This document shows positions 32,737-41,379 of a stretch of 64,000 nucleotides of DNA, one piece after another. The notes under the pieces were generated by a model, which was not told where the DNA came from, ran no database searches, and saw nothing but the letters and a program-made list of their open reading frames with translations. Source of the stretch: Persicitalea sp038235275. GTDB taxonomy: Bacteria; Bacteroidota; Bacteroidia; Cytophagales; Spirosomataceae. The position numbers and the translations under genes are program-made. The stretch lies in contig JBBSUC010000009.1 of assembly GCA_038235275.1 (NCBI GenBank), positions 67,521-131,520 of the forward strand, read 5' to 3'. Position 1 is the first letter of the stretch; the number at the start of each line of letters is the position of its first letter.

Positions 32737-33271
32737 CTATTTGCAAAAAATCAGAAGGTACAAAGTCGGTGAGCCAAACTCCGTTGTCGGAAAGGTAAAA
32801 ATCAAATCCTTTGATCGCCATACTTTTGGCGTCAATTGCAAGAATTATTGGGTTGCCGTGCCTCATGCCAACTTTTTGGGCAGTCATTTTATCAGAACTT
32901 AGGTGAACATGATGACGATTCATCTTCGATATACCTTTATCCAGAATGGCGTCTAAGTTCTTCTCAGCAGTACCGTGATACAATATAGCAGGCGGCGGTT
33001 GCTTTTGGTACCCTAAATCAACATTTATAGAATGGCCTTGATTGGCTCTAATTTTCTCAAAATCATCGCTGAAAGCAAATCGCTTCTTACTATTGTTTTC
33101 GACCAAGTGCTTTAATTCGCTCATCGTCAATTTGTGGCCTTTGGCTTTCATCTTAGTCAAAAGCTCTGCTGTCGAAACCCAACCGTTTGAATCCAACTCA
33201 ATCCCTAAGACTGACGGATTGTGCCGTAAAACCAAACTCAGAAATTTACTTGTCTTAATCTCGTCAATCAT
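32729..33271 (-). CDS. kptA: RNA 2'-phosphotransferase (Tpt1/KptA)
   Basis: A 180-residue enzyme of the Tpt1 family, which removes an RNA 2'-phosphate with NAD+ through an ADP-ribosylated intermediate. The catalytic Arg-His-Arg-Arg set is complete: Arg16-His17 (LVLRHNP), Arg75 (IRANQGHS) and Arg137 (GMRHGNPI), plus the NAD-site segment LYHGTA. Bacterial Tpt1 enzymes often have no obvious RNA-ligase partner, and some family members can add ADP-ribose to 5'-phosphate ends. It overlaps the HNH gene by four bases and the methyltransferase/HIT gene by eight, so the three are co-translated. Confidence 0.93.
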   Translation of the reverse strand: MIDEIKTSKFLSLVLRHNPSVLGIELDSNGWVSTAELLTKMKAKGHKLTMSELKHLVENNSKKRFAFSDDFEKIRANQGHSINVDLGYQKQPPPAILYHGTAEKNLDAILDKGISKMNRHHVHLSSDKMTAQKVGMRHGNPIILAIDAKSMAIKGFDFYLSDNGVWLTDFVPSDFLQIDE

Positions 33272-34383
33272 GGTTTTTTTGCGTCGGCGTAAACGTAGGG
33301 ATATGAAAAACCCAGATTCTTTGCAGTTTGAAAATGCGGCATAATGTGCTTTTGCAAGATATCAGCAAACTCTTCCATAGAAAGCTGCCCCAAGTCTGTC
33401 CGAAATATTTGGTCGTAATCTTCTAGTATATTCGTTTGCTGTTTTTTCAAATAAAATTGAACGGCTTGATATTGCAGTTGGGTGAAATCTTTAAAATACT
33501 GTTCAGAAGGAAGGCAGTTACTTTTTGAAGAGTTTATACTTTTTGGTGCAGGTATAATATTCCAAAGCTGATCGTGCGCAACGTATGACCAAGGCAAGAA
33601 ATGGTCTAGACTGAGATTCTGCTTATTAATAATTTCTCCCGAGTAGATACAAGAGAGGTCAGAATGTTCAGCCAGATAATCTTTCCAAAATTTGTTAGCC
33701 AAAATCAAATCGCGCTTCCTGGGCTTTTCTAATTTTTCCGTAAGCCCGATTACGTTCGGATTATTTTTCTGGACAAATCCAACCAGATGCCAAAAGATAA
33801 AGCCTCTTAAAATGCTTTGATGACGCTGGAAGTACTCAGCCCAAACTGCATTCAATTCAATAGAATCGTCTAATATTCGGTAAATGACACGCTGTGGTTG
33901 AGAGTCAAATAGCTCATTACTAAGCCTTTTGATTTCGCCATTTACTCTGTGATCTGAAAGCCGCTGAGTTTCTGAAGCAAAAAAAGGACGGAGAAACCGG
34001 AATGGCACCCAACGGATAAGGTTTTTATCAATTTCCTGACTAAGCCCCAACAACTCACTATCTGATAAATTCTGTCTGATCTGCTTTGATAAACTCGACG
34101 CATTGAGACGATTATCCACCTCGAATTTTGAAGAAACAAACGCCGCAATTTGTTTGAATCCATCCTGAACACCGAATGATAGCTTGTAATAATCCAGCGG
34201 GTACCAGACGTTGGCCAACATTCGCAAGGCTATGTCATTTTGCCGAATGATACGCTCGCCATCCTCCTGTAAACTATCCAGAATGGAGAGGAACCAATAG
34301 AATTTGTAGGAATTTGTTCGGTCTTTGAACACCCCGGATAAAGCCGCGATGTCGAGGTCGTCGCTGTCGGGTAATGCTATCAT
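33268..34383 (-). CDS. HNH endonuclease-domain protein
   Basis: A 371-residue protein that is mainly alpha-helical up to residue 240. An HNH_4-like nuclease motif follows: CIYSGEIINKQNLSLDHFLPWS (Asp260-His261), then LWNIIPAPKS (Asn275) and SINSSKSNCLP (Asn284/Asn289), the spacing of a beta-beta-alpha metal nuclease. The long N-terminal region has no recognisable fold and could bind the ATPase. The gene is more AT-rich than the flanking core genome. It starts 75 bases after the ATPase stop and overlaps kptA, so it is probably part of the same operon. Confidence 0.82.
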   Translation of the reverse strand: MIALPDSDDLDIAALSGVFKDRTNSYKFYWFLSILDSLQEDGERIIRQNDIALRMLANVWYPLDYYKLSFGVQDGFKQIAAFVSSKFEVDNRLNASSLSKQIRQNLSDSELLGLSQEIDKNLIRWVPFRFLRPFFASETQRLSDHRVNGEIKRLSNELFDSQPQRVIYRILDDSIELNAVWAEYFQRHQSILRGFIFWHLVGFVQKNNPNVIGLTEKLEKPRKRDLILANKFWKDYLAEHSDLSCIYSGEIINKQNLSLDHFLPWSYVAHDQLWNIIPAPKSINSSKSNCLPSEQYFKDFTQLQYQAVQFYLKKQQTNILEDYDQIFRTDLGQLSMEEFADILQKHIMPHFQTAKNLGFSYPYVYADAKKP

Positions 34384-34458
34384 GCTGACCTTTTTAGATC
34401 CGGGATCAGGTGTTTAAATTTTTGGGAGAGCGTGACTTCGTCTTTAACAGTAAACGAA

Positions 34459-37386
34459 TCAGGCGCATTTTCTGCTTGTCGCCTGTGCCATCGAATTGAG
34501 CCAGGCATTGCGGTCGTCGAGGGCGGAATCGAGCCTTTGGATGAACGTTTTCTGATTGGGCAGCAGCAGGTGCTTTTCCAGTTTGGCGTACCGTTCCTTC
34601 AAGCTTTGCTTGTAGCCTTCAAAGGATACATCGCGGCCAACATACTCATCACGAATGAACGCCTCGAAACGGTCGATCAGTCCGGCGTAGGCGGTACGAA
34701 TTTCCCGCACGGCGTCTTCCATTTGCTTCACGTAGTCCGTCGAACTTTCCGGCGTGGCGTACAGGCTTTCCAGCGAATAGCCAAGGGCCAAGGGGAATTC
34801 CTCAAAAAACGTTTTCTCGGGATCGACGGAACGCGCAATCGTCTCGCGCAGGGCGAGGGCTTCCTGACTCAGCCGCTTGGTTTCCTTGGCGTAGGCGGGT
34901 AAATCGCGGTAAAAAACCAAAAACGGTTTGATGGTTTCGATAAACGATTGATTGTCAAACTCCTCTTTCCGCGACTGATCCAGAAAACTCCGGTACTTGT
35001 TGAAGAGCGCGAGCCTAACCCCGTCCAACTCGAACGCCTTGACCGCGTATTTTTCGGGAGATTTTGAGATCAATTCCAGAATGTCGCCCGAGAGCGCGGG
35101 TTCATAGACGCTGCTCCCAAACAGCGCAAAGTCATCGCGATTGGCAAACAAAAAAGTCGGTACCCAAAAATCAATGAGGCCGCGTTTGAGTTTGAAGGGC
35201 CGCGCGGAAAGCCGCGTCACCAACTCGGAAATCGGCAACCGGGAACGCTTGCTGTCGTCAAGAAATTGGCGCGATTCGGCCCAAACCTTCTGGAAAGTGG
35301 ATTCCGGCGCGAGACGGCTCGACGCGTCGGACGTTTGATTGGAAAGTGCCAAGCCGTTTTCCCTGACCAACGTCAGGAAAATGGTCTTTTCGGGCGGGAA
35401 ACGTTCTTCGTCGAAGCCCAAAGTGTCCAATTGCCAATTGTCGGCCAAGGCTTGTAAGTAAGAGCGTTTCGCGGCGTGAATAGAACCGGAAATCTTGTGT
35501 CGGTTGACGAGTTCGTTTTTGAAAGCGGGCGTTCCGGGATAAACCGTTTGGCAAATCTGCGAGAGGTACTTATGAAAGGCTTTCGCACTCGGGAAATACA
35601 CTACTTCGCCCCGAAAAATCCAGGTAACGCTGTCGCCGTAGAAGCTATCGAAAACGAGTTGCGTCAGTTCCCTTTTGTGGTCTTCGATAATCTCCCGTAA
35701 TTCTCTGCCTGCGACTTTGTCTTGGTCATTTTTTACAATGACGTGTTCCGCTTTCGCGATGTCGGTCATCACTTGTTTGATTTTTTCAACCTCCTCGAAA
35801 TAGCCGTACAAGATTGCCTCATCCTGTTGACGCGACGTTTCCTTCACGCTTTCTAAATCCACCTGACCATTGAAAATTAGATTGATATAGCCGTCCGTTT
35901 CATCGGTGGGAATGAGATTGACCGGGTAGTCGGAAATGACGTACTCGAAAGTCCGGGGCGTTCCTGTTTCGTAGGAATTCTTATTGGCGGCAATCGGTGG
36001 AAATGGAGACTCATAAGAACTTTTAAGCGCCGTAGCCACGTCGAGTATCTCACTAACCTGCGTTTTGGCCTCAATCAGTGCCAACTGAATATCCAAATCT
36101 GAGCCTTCGAAAAGCACGAACCGACGGTTGCTGAAGCGGTAGAAAATGACGCCGATGTCTTCCAATTCCTGAATCAGCAGACCGGGTTCTGCGATGCCGA
36201 GACATGTTTTGGCGTAATTGGTCAGAAAATCTTCGCCCAAATCAGTCCCGCGCGCAATCCACACGGAAAGCAGCCCGATGGTTTTGACCAATTTGCTGCC
36301 CGCGTCTACATCGGAAACCGTACTGCGCTCGACGGCATCCAAAGCCGAGCGAATGCTGACCCACTTGAAATAGTCGTGGTTGTGCTTGGATTGGAGGTAG
36401 GAGTAGAAATTGTAAAAGAGGTAATCGTAAACATTCGCCAAGTTGTAGTAAGGGTTTTCCTTACCCAAGACCACGCTGTCGATCCCCGTGAAGTCGGTTG
36501 ATTCTAAGAAGGAAAACAGCGAGCGCTCGTTTTGTCCGTACCGCTGCAACGACAGCGCAAGCACGCCGCCCGAAAGTAAGTCGAGTGGATAGAGTTTGGC
36601 GGCGATTTCCTGAGAAGCTGCCTTGTCGAGCCGGAAGGCTTTCGTTTTCACGGCCAAGTCCACGCTTTTGCCGATTGAACTAGGCAGGGTGCGGGTTTGG
36701 GAGCCATCCAAATGTTCGGCGGCGAGATATAGTAATTGCTCGACGGGCTCGTTGAAGGTAATTTCCCGAAACCGTCCTTTCACTTTTCGCCACTCCTGCT
36801 GCTGCGCGTCCGTCAGGTTTTGGGCGTAGGCGTCGAAGTTTTGGTGGACGCTCGTAATCAGGCAAATATTGTGGTCGGAATTATTGACAAATTCCGTCAA
36901 CTGCTGAATGAAGTACAGTTCCTGTTCGGGATTGTGGCGGGCGGCGTGTTCCAGAAATTTGCCAAACTCATCGATGACGATGAACAGAATAGCGTTTTCC
37001 TTCCCTAACGAATGGTACCGATGAAAGAGATCGGAGCAAATATTTTGAACGGTGTTCTCATGGACGTCCAATTCCAGTTTTTCCACAAACACATCGAGCA
37101 TCGAACGATACTCGCCCACGATGTTGATAAACGCGATCGTTGGATCAGGCAGAAAGCCGATTTTAAAGAAGTCTTTCTTGCCAAGAGCACTTTTCTCGAA
37201 TGCCCACAGCAATGACGATTTCCCGGTGCCGTAGGTGCCGATAATATTGAACGAGCGCAGACCTTTCTCAAAATCCGCGCCGATTTGCCCCACTACCCGC
37301 CGGGCGTTGGGCGTCGGATGGTAGGTCAGTTCCCGGTCGGCATCCCGGACAATATTTACGGACGTGGAATATCTATACGTTTGCAT
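34459..37386 (-). CDS. Large P-loop ATPase (975 aa), defence-like
   Basis: The N-terminal AAA+/STAND-like ATPase has Walker A GTYGTGKSS (residues 50-58) and Walker B ILFIVIDE (133-140), followed by a sensor-like strand NICLITSVHQNF. The remaining ~750 residues are helical and charged, without helicase or methylase motifs. The 'TYGTGKSSLLWA' style and size recall the BrxC/PglY-type ATPases of BREX and ATPases of phosphorothioation-linked systems. ATG 37386 is chosen because it gives a sensible N-terminus overlapping the DUF4007 stop by 14 bases. Probably the motor or sensor of the cassette. Both nucleotide-binding motifs are intact. Confidence 0.8.
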   Translation of the reverse strand: MQTYRYSTSVNIVRDADRELTYHPTPNARRVVGQIGADFEKGLRSFNIIGTYGTGKSSLLWAFEKSALGKKDFFKIGFLPDPTIAFINIVGEYRSMLDVFVEKLELDVHENTVQNICSDLFHRYHSLGKENAILFIVIDEFGKFLEHAARHNPEQELYFIQQLTEFVNNSDHNICLITSVHQNFDAYAQNLTDAQQQEWRKVKGRFREITFNEPVEQLLYLAAEHLDGSQTRTLPSSIGKSVDLAVKTKAFRLDKAASQEIAAKLYPLDLLSGGVLALSLQRYGQNERSLFSFLESTDFTGIDSVVLGKENPYYNLANVYDYLFYNFYSYLQSKHNHDYFKWVSIRSALDAVERSTVSDVDAGSKLVKTIGLLSVWIARGTDLGEDFLTNYAKTCLGIAEPGLLIQELEDIGVIFYRFSNRRFVLFEGSDLDIQLALIEAKTQVSEILDVATALKSSYESPFPPIAANKNSYETGTPRTFEYVISDYPVNLIPTDETDGYINLIFNGQVDLESVKETSRQQDEAILYGYFEEVEKIKQVMTDIAKAEHVIVKNDQDKVAGRELREIIEDHKRELTQLVFDSFYGDSVTWIFRGEVVYFPSAKAFHKYLSQICQTVYPGTPAFKNELVNRHKISGSIHAAKRSYLQALADNWQLDTLGFDEERFPPEKTIFLTLVRENGLALSNQTSDASSRLAPESTFQKVWAESRQFLDDSKRSRLPISELVTRLSARPFKLKRGLIDFWVPTFLFANRDDFALFGSSVYEPALSGDILELISKSPEKYAVKAFELDGVRLALFNKYRSFLDQSRKEEFDNQSFIETIKPFLVFYRDLPAYAKETKRLSQEALALRETIARSVDPEKTFFEEFPLALGYSLESLYATPESSTDYVKQMEDAVREIRTAYAGLIDRFEAFIRDEYVGRDVSFEGYKQSLKERYAKLEKHLLLPNQKTFIQRLDSALDDRNAWLNSMAQATSRKCA

Positions 37387-38251
37387 AGTAGTTGGAAAGC
37401 ACTTGGTGGGGGGCAAACTCGGATTTGAATTGCAATTCCATGATCCCCGCCTGATCGCTGAAAACAATGCCTTCGTATTGGCTGGCTAACGCCTCAATTT
37501 TGCTCACAAGTCCTTCTTGATTTAACGCAAAGACGCTGCCTACTTGATTCTTTTCTTCTTCTAATCGTCGGTAACTGATTGAATTTGAGTTCTCATTCGC
37601 TACCAGAATGCAGTACAAGAGTATTTCAATGGGTAGATTGTGGCGTTCGGCGTTAGTGATGAAATAGCTTTCTCCGTCCTGCTTGACATTCAATAGATTG
37701 AGATCGGTCAAAATTCCCGTCAATGCTTCTTCCCTACTTTTAGCATCGGAATGCCGCAGGTAGGTTTTAACGAAGGCTCTGAAGTCGGATATAACGGTGG
37801 ATTCGCTCAGATTCAGTTGCGGGATGCTACTGCTGAAACGTCCGAAGTATTGTAGGAAATCTTTGAATGTAAACTCGATCTTCAAACGACGGTAGGTATT
37901 GAATATGAGGTTGTAGATGGAGGCGTGGTTATTGGTAACCAAATGAAAGTGCAGAAGCCACAGGCTTCCCTCGTCTTCCAGATACGGGTCGAACCCATTT
38001 TCATCGTCAAAAAGCCAATGGGCAAGTTCCGTCGGTTGATCGTCCAAATCGGCCAAGCCAAACGCCTTCATCCAATACCGAATGGCGGACACCATATTTT
38101 TGCCCACGCCCAAAATTACTACGGCATCTTCGTCGCTGAATTTCTTGTCAAGTAGCAGATAATCATAGCCTTTCTTTAACCAAAGGCTGCGGCAGTGAAA
38201 GGTGTCGTGGCCGGAAAAGGTATATTTAATGGGTTCGAGCGTGGCAATCAT
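37373..38251 (-). CDS. DUF4007 family protein
   Basis: A 292-residue protein with the DUF4007 N-terminal signature TFSGHDTFHCRSLWLKKGYD and VVILGVGKNMVSAIRYWM. The segment ELAHWLFDDENGFDPYLEDEGSLWLLHFHL is also characteristic. The rest looks like winged-helix folds (e.g. FTFKDFLQYFGR...STVISDFRAFVKTYL). DUF4007 genes are recalled from DNA-phosphorothioation and other defence loci, where the function is not established. It is the first gene of the cassette, directly behind a strong promoter, and overlaps the ATPase gene, so the two proteins likely act together. Confidence 0.85.
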   Translation of the reverse strand: MIATLEPIKYTFSGHDTFHCRSLWLKKGYDYLLLDKKFSDEDAVVILGVGKNMVSAIRYWMKAFGLADLDDQPTELAHWLFDDENGFDPYLEDEGSLWLLHFHLVTNNHASIYNLIFNTYRRLKIEFTFKDFLQYFGRFSSSIPQLNLSESTVISDFRAFVKTYLRHSDAKSREEALTGILTDLNLLNVKQDGESYFITNAERHNLPIEILLYCILVANENSNSISYRRLEEEKNQVGSVFALNQEGLVSKIEALASQYEGIVFSDQAGIMELQFKSEFAPHQVLSNYYANV

Positions 38252-38265
38252 GGGCGGGATTTTTT

Positions 38266-38297
38266 CAAAAATACGAAATTACGAGCGTTTTGGCCAA
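38266..38297 (-). promoter_or_regulatory. Promoter of the five-gene cassette
   Basis: On the minus strand TTG (38297-38295), 21 bases, then TATTTTTG (38273-38266): an exact Bacteroidota sigma-A promoter. The -7 element ends 14 bases before the DUF4007 start, so the 5' leader is very short. No operator symmetry is seen nearby. Confidence 0.7.
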
Positions 38298-38381
38298 GAC
38301 TCAAATCATGAATTATCTATCGCGGCGGTCTTTCTGAATACTCTTTCAGTAGAAACTGATTGAAACAGAACGCCAACCCTT

Positions 38382-39161
38382 TCAGTACTCGCCCAAATGA
38401 ATCAGAACAAAAACCAGATTGAACAGTGAATGCTGCACAACGGCTTGCCCGAAGCCGTACCGCAGCCTGACGTAGCCGTTGAAAAGCCCCATTGTAATCT
38501 GCTGAAAGGTGATGAAAAAAGCCAGACTCACGACGGTGGCGGTTACCTCGCGGACGTTGAAGATGTGCATGAGTCCGAACAGCAGCGAAGATGCGTAAAA
38601 CACCCAACCGAAATGCTGTTCCCACCAATGCCGGAGGGTCTGTTCAAAAAACGAAATCCTGAGCAGAGCGTAAACGGTCAAGCCAACGGTCAAGCCCATG
38701 CTGACCATGAGGTAAAAGCCCGGTTCGTCGAGTACTTCGAGAATGTTCGTGGAATAGGAGCCGCCGTAGGGAAGCCAGTAGAAAGCGAGTAAGCCCAGGG
38801 AAACCGCCACCCGGAGCGGGCTAAACCGCAGTCCCCAGCGATAGGCCAATTCCTCGAACAGCGGGGCCGAGAGCAGGGAACCAATTAAAAAGTCGGCCAG
38901 GCCGCCGCCAACCTGTTCCTGCTTCTGTAAAGTCTCGCCCGTGAAGTGCAGGATGAGCGGCCGGAAGGCGTTTAATTCTAAAATAATGCTGACCGAACGG
39001 ATGATGAAGAGCACCAGGAAAAGTTGGAGGGCCAAACGGATTGAAAAATTGTACCTCTGGTCTTCGCAAATGGGTTTTAGCAGGAATCGCCAGAAATCGC
39101 GGAGGATGAATTTTAGGGTGGGTTTTGTTTCCGGCATGGGGACTTTTAGAAATTGGGACAT
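38382..39161 (-). CDS. CPBP family intramembrane metalloprotease
   Basis: A 259-residue membrane protein with about six helices and the CPBP (Abi) motifs: EELAYRWGLRF (EExxxR), FGLMHIFN (FxxxH) and HSLFNLVFVL (HxxxN/D). These residues form the metal and catalytic site in Rce1-like proteases. The ATG at 39161 directly follows the T-tract of a terminator for the upstream S41 gene; Met9 (39137) is an alternative start. It lies between the accessory cassette and core genes, and its role (maturation, bacteriocin self-immunity or other) is unknown. Confidence 0.85.
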   Translation of the reverse strand: MSQFLKVPMPETKPTLKFILRDFWRFLLKPICEDQRYNFSIRLALQLFLVLFIIRSVSIILELNAFRPLILHFTGETLQKQEQVGGGLADFLIGSLLSAPLFEELAYRWGLRFSPLRVAVSLGLLAFYWLPYGGSYSTNILEVLDEPGFYLMVSMGLTVGLTVYALLRISFFEQTLRHWWEQHFGWVFYASSLLFGLMHIFNVREVTATVVSLAFFITFQQITMGLFNGYVRLRYGFGQAVVQHSLFNLVFVLIHLGEY

Positions 39162-39162
39162 T

Positions 39163-39196
39163 AAAAAGGCGGTCGCAATTAACAGCGACCGCCTTT
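39163..39196 (-). terminator. Rho-independent terminator of the S41 protease gene
   Basis: A perfect 12-bp stem (AAAGGCGGTCGC at 39165-39176 with GCGACCGCCTTT at 39185-39196, 8-base loop) continues into a short U-tract on the minus strand. It is 49 bases after the S41 stop and ends two bases before the annotated CPBP start. Confidence 0.75.
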
Positions 39197-39213
39197 CTTT
39201 TGCTTGCGTAAGG

Positions 39214-39230
39214 ACGGGCGAGCCGCCCGT
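39214..39230. repeat. Short GC palindrome
   Basis: ACGGGCGAGCCGCCCGT is a hairpin with 7-bp arms and a 3-base loop, between the S41 stop and the terminator. It is similar in style to other dispersed palindromes here. Confidence 0.45.
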
Positions 39231-39244
39231 ACCACAACACAACC

Positions 39245-41368
39245 TTACCGCTTTTTCTTGGTTCCGGCCAGGCTGGGTTCGTTGGTGATTGTTACCAAGT
39301 CGGCCAGAATGCGGCTGGTTTCGGTCAAATAGATGTCCTTTTTCTTCTTGACGGGCGTTGTTTCCGTGGGCTCGGCTTCGTCGCCGCCGTCGGTATCGTC
39401 GTCCAGGTCTTTTAGCGCGGTGCGCTTTTTCTCGGCTTCGGCGCGTTCCTTGCGGCGCTTGTCGATTTGCAGCGAGATTGTCTTATCCTCGCGAGCTTTC
39501 TTGAAGTCGGCCAGATCACCTACCAGTTTCTTCAATTCTTCGTCGGATTTCAGGCGGCCATTGTACTTGTCGCGCAATTGATCCACAACCTGGTCGCTGA
39601 TGTTGTTGGTCACCTCGTAACGCGAGGAAGCGATTTGATCCCAGGGCATAGCGCTGGGCTGCGAAGCCTCACCGTATTCGTCAGCTTTGTATGGGGTAGG
39701 CAATTCCAGGTCGGGCATCACGCCGCGTAGCTGAGTGCTGCTGCCGTTGATGCGGTAGAACTTGGCCACCGTCAATTTTACCTCACCCAGATCGTCTTTT
39801 TCTTTGGGCATCCACTTGTTCAACTCGATCAGCGTCTGCACCGTGCCTTTGCCGTACGTCTGCTCGCCGATGATGACGCCACGCTTGTAATCCTGGATGG
39901 CCGCCGCGAAAATCTCCGACGCCGACGCGCTGAAGCGGTTCACCATCACGGCCAGCGGACCATCGTAAGCGATCATAGGGTCGGTGTCGGCCTGCACCTC
40001 CACATCGCCCTGTGACTCTTTCACCTGCACCACGGGGCCTTTGTTAATGAAAAGTCCGGTCAGCGAAATAGCTTCGGTCAGCGAGCCACCGCCGTTGTTG
40101 CGCAGATCGATTACAATGCCCTCGACGCCTTCCTTGCGGAGGTCTTCCATCAACTTTTGGGTGTCGCGGGTAGTGCTGGAAAACTCCTTTTCGTGCTTCT
40201 GCGCGCCCTCGAAGTCGCGGTAGAACAGCGGGATGTCGATCACGCCGATTTTCATCGGCTTGCCCCCGTGGTCTACCGTTACGATCTCGCTCTTGGCGCG
40301 TTGCTCTTCCAACTTAATCTTCTCGCGAACGATGCGGATCTCGCGCGGCGGGGTATTGGGCAGGGCATTGGCAGCCAATACCTGTAGGCGCACGATTGTA
40401 CCTTTGGGGCCTTTGATGAGCTTCACGGCATCATCCACAAACCAGCCCACGATGTCCACAAAATCGCTGCCGTCGCCCTGGGCCACGCCCATGATGCGGT
40501 CTTCTTTTTTCAATTGCTTTCCCCGGAAAGCCGGACCGCCGGGGATCACGTCCACGATCTTAATGTAGCTATCCTCCTCACGCAGCAAGGCCCCGATGCC
40601 TTCCAGCGACTGACTCATATCCTGCTTGAAGCGGTCGGCGGACACCGGACCGAGGTAATTCGTGTGGGGGTCGAGCGACTCGGCGTAGGCGTTCATGTAC
40701 ATCTGGAAAACCTGCTCCGAGCGAATGCGCTCCAGAGCACGGTTGCGGGTTTTGTAGCGCTTGGCCAGCGTACTGATGTTGGCCGTGTCGGCCTTGCCCG
40801 CCAGTTTCAGATCGAGGGCCTCGCTTTTGATGTACTTGCGCCAGGTGTCGTCGAGTTCGTCGGTGCTTTTGGCCCAGGTCATCTTTTCGCGGTCGGTGTT
40901 CAGGCTCTCTTCTTTCGTGTAGTTAAAGGGATCGGGCTTGTCCAGCAATTTCTGGATGTACTCACTACGCTCCTGGTACCGCTTGCGGAAAGTATTGTAA
41001 ATCTCGAAGGGAACGTCCAACTCGTCGTTTTTCAGAAAATCGTCGAAGGAGTACTTGTATTTGTCAAACTTCGCCACGTCCGAAGCCAGGAAATACAGCT
41101 TGCTGTGGTCAATGTCGTCGATATACTTCTTGTAAATTTCCGCCGAGAGCGAATCGTCGAGGTCGATCTTCCGATAGTGGTAGTTCGACAGAATTCGAAT
41201 CGCGAGCCCTTCGGCCTTCAATTGCGCCGGAGTCGGTTTCAAATCTTCCGAAAGTGATCCCTCCTCAAGAGCAATTCCATCGGGAAAGGAACCGGCACTT
41301 TGGGGTTGCGGCCCGCTTTGCCAGCCCAAAAGAACGATGGGGATCAGGGTAATCAGGTACTTTCTCAT
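39245..41368 (-). CDS. prc: Carboxy-terminal processing peptidase, S41 (Prc/Tsp type)
   Basis: A 707-residue exported tail-specific protease. The signal sequence is short. An N-terminal helical domain (DUF3340-like) is followed by a PDZ domain at about residues 255-340 (GIGALLREEDSYIKIVDVIPGGPA). The S41 core has the nucleophile Ser in NRFSASASEIFAAAIQD and the base Lys in GEQTYGKGTVQTL. The C-terminal part is Lys/Glu-rich with low complexity (TDGGDEAEPTETT). It degrades or processes periplasmic proteins from their C-termini. It follows the FKBP gene by 11 bases, so the two form one unit for envelope protein quality control. Confidence 0.93.
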   Translation of the reverse strand: MRKYLITLIPIVLLGWQSGPQPQSAGSFPDGIALEEGSLSEDLKPTPAQLKAEGLAIRILSNYHYRKIDLDDSLSAEIYKKYIDDIDHSKLYFLASDVAKFDKYKYSFDDFLKNDELDVPFEIYNTFRKRYQERSEYIQKLLDKPDPFNYTKEESLNTDREKMTWAKSTDELDDTWRKYIKSEALDLKLAGKADTANISTLAKRYKTRNRALERIRSEQVFQMYMNAYAESLDPHTNYLGPVSADRFKQDMSQSLEGIGALLREEDSYIKIVDVIPGGPAFRGKQLKKEDRIMGVAQGDGSDFVDIVGWFVDDAVKLIKGPKGTIVRLQVLAANALPNTPPREIRIVREKIKLEEQRAKSEIVTVDHGGKPMKIGVIDIPLFYRDFEGAQKHEKEFSSTTRDTQKLMEDLRKEGVEGIVIDLRNNGGGSLTEAISLTGLFINKGPVVQVKESQGDVEVQADTDPMIAYDGPLAVMVNRFSASASEIFAAAIQDYKRGVIIGEQTYGKGTVQTLIELNKWMPKEKDDLGEVKLTVAKFYRINGSSTQLRGVMPDLELPTPYKADEYGEASQPSAMPWDQIASSRYEVTNNISDQVVDQLRDKYNGRLKSDEELKKLVGDLADFKKAREDKTISLQIDKRRKERAEAEKKRTALKDLDDDTDGGDEAEPTETTPVKKKKDIYLTETSRILADLVTITNEPSLAGTKKKR

Positions 41369-41379
41369 CTAGGATTCAG

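Noticed and set aside
34459..37386. BREX BrxC assignment for the large ATPase
   Set aside because: Similar in size and P-loop style, but no BrxX methylase, PglZ, BrxL, BrxA or BrxB neighbour is present.
31885..38251. A DNA phosphorothioation (Dnd/Ssp) system around DUF4007
   Set aside because: No cysteine desulfurase, PAPS-reductase-like DndC or DndD/DndE-like gene is in the window, so only the associated family is shared.
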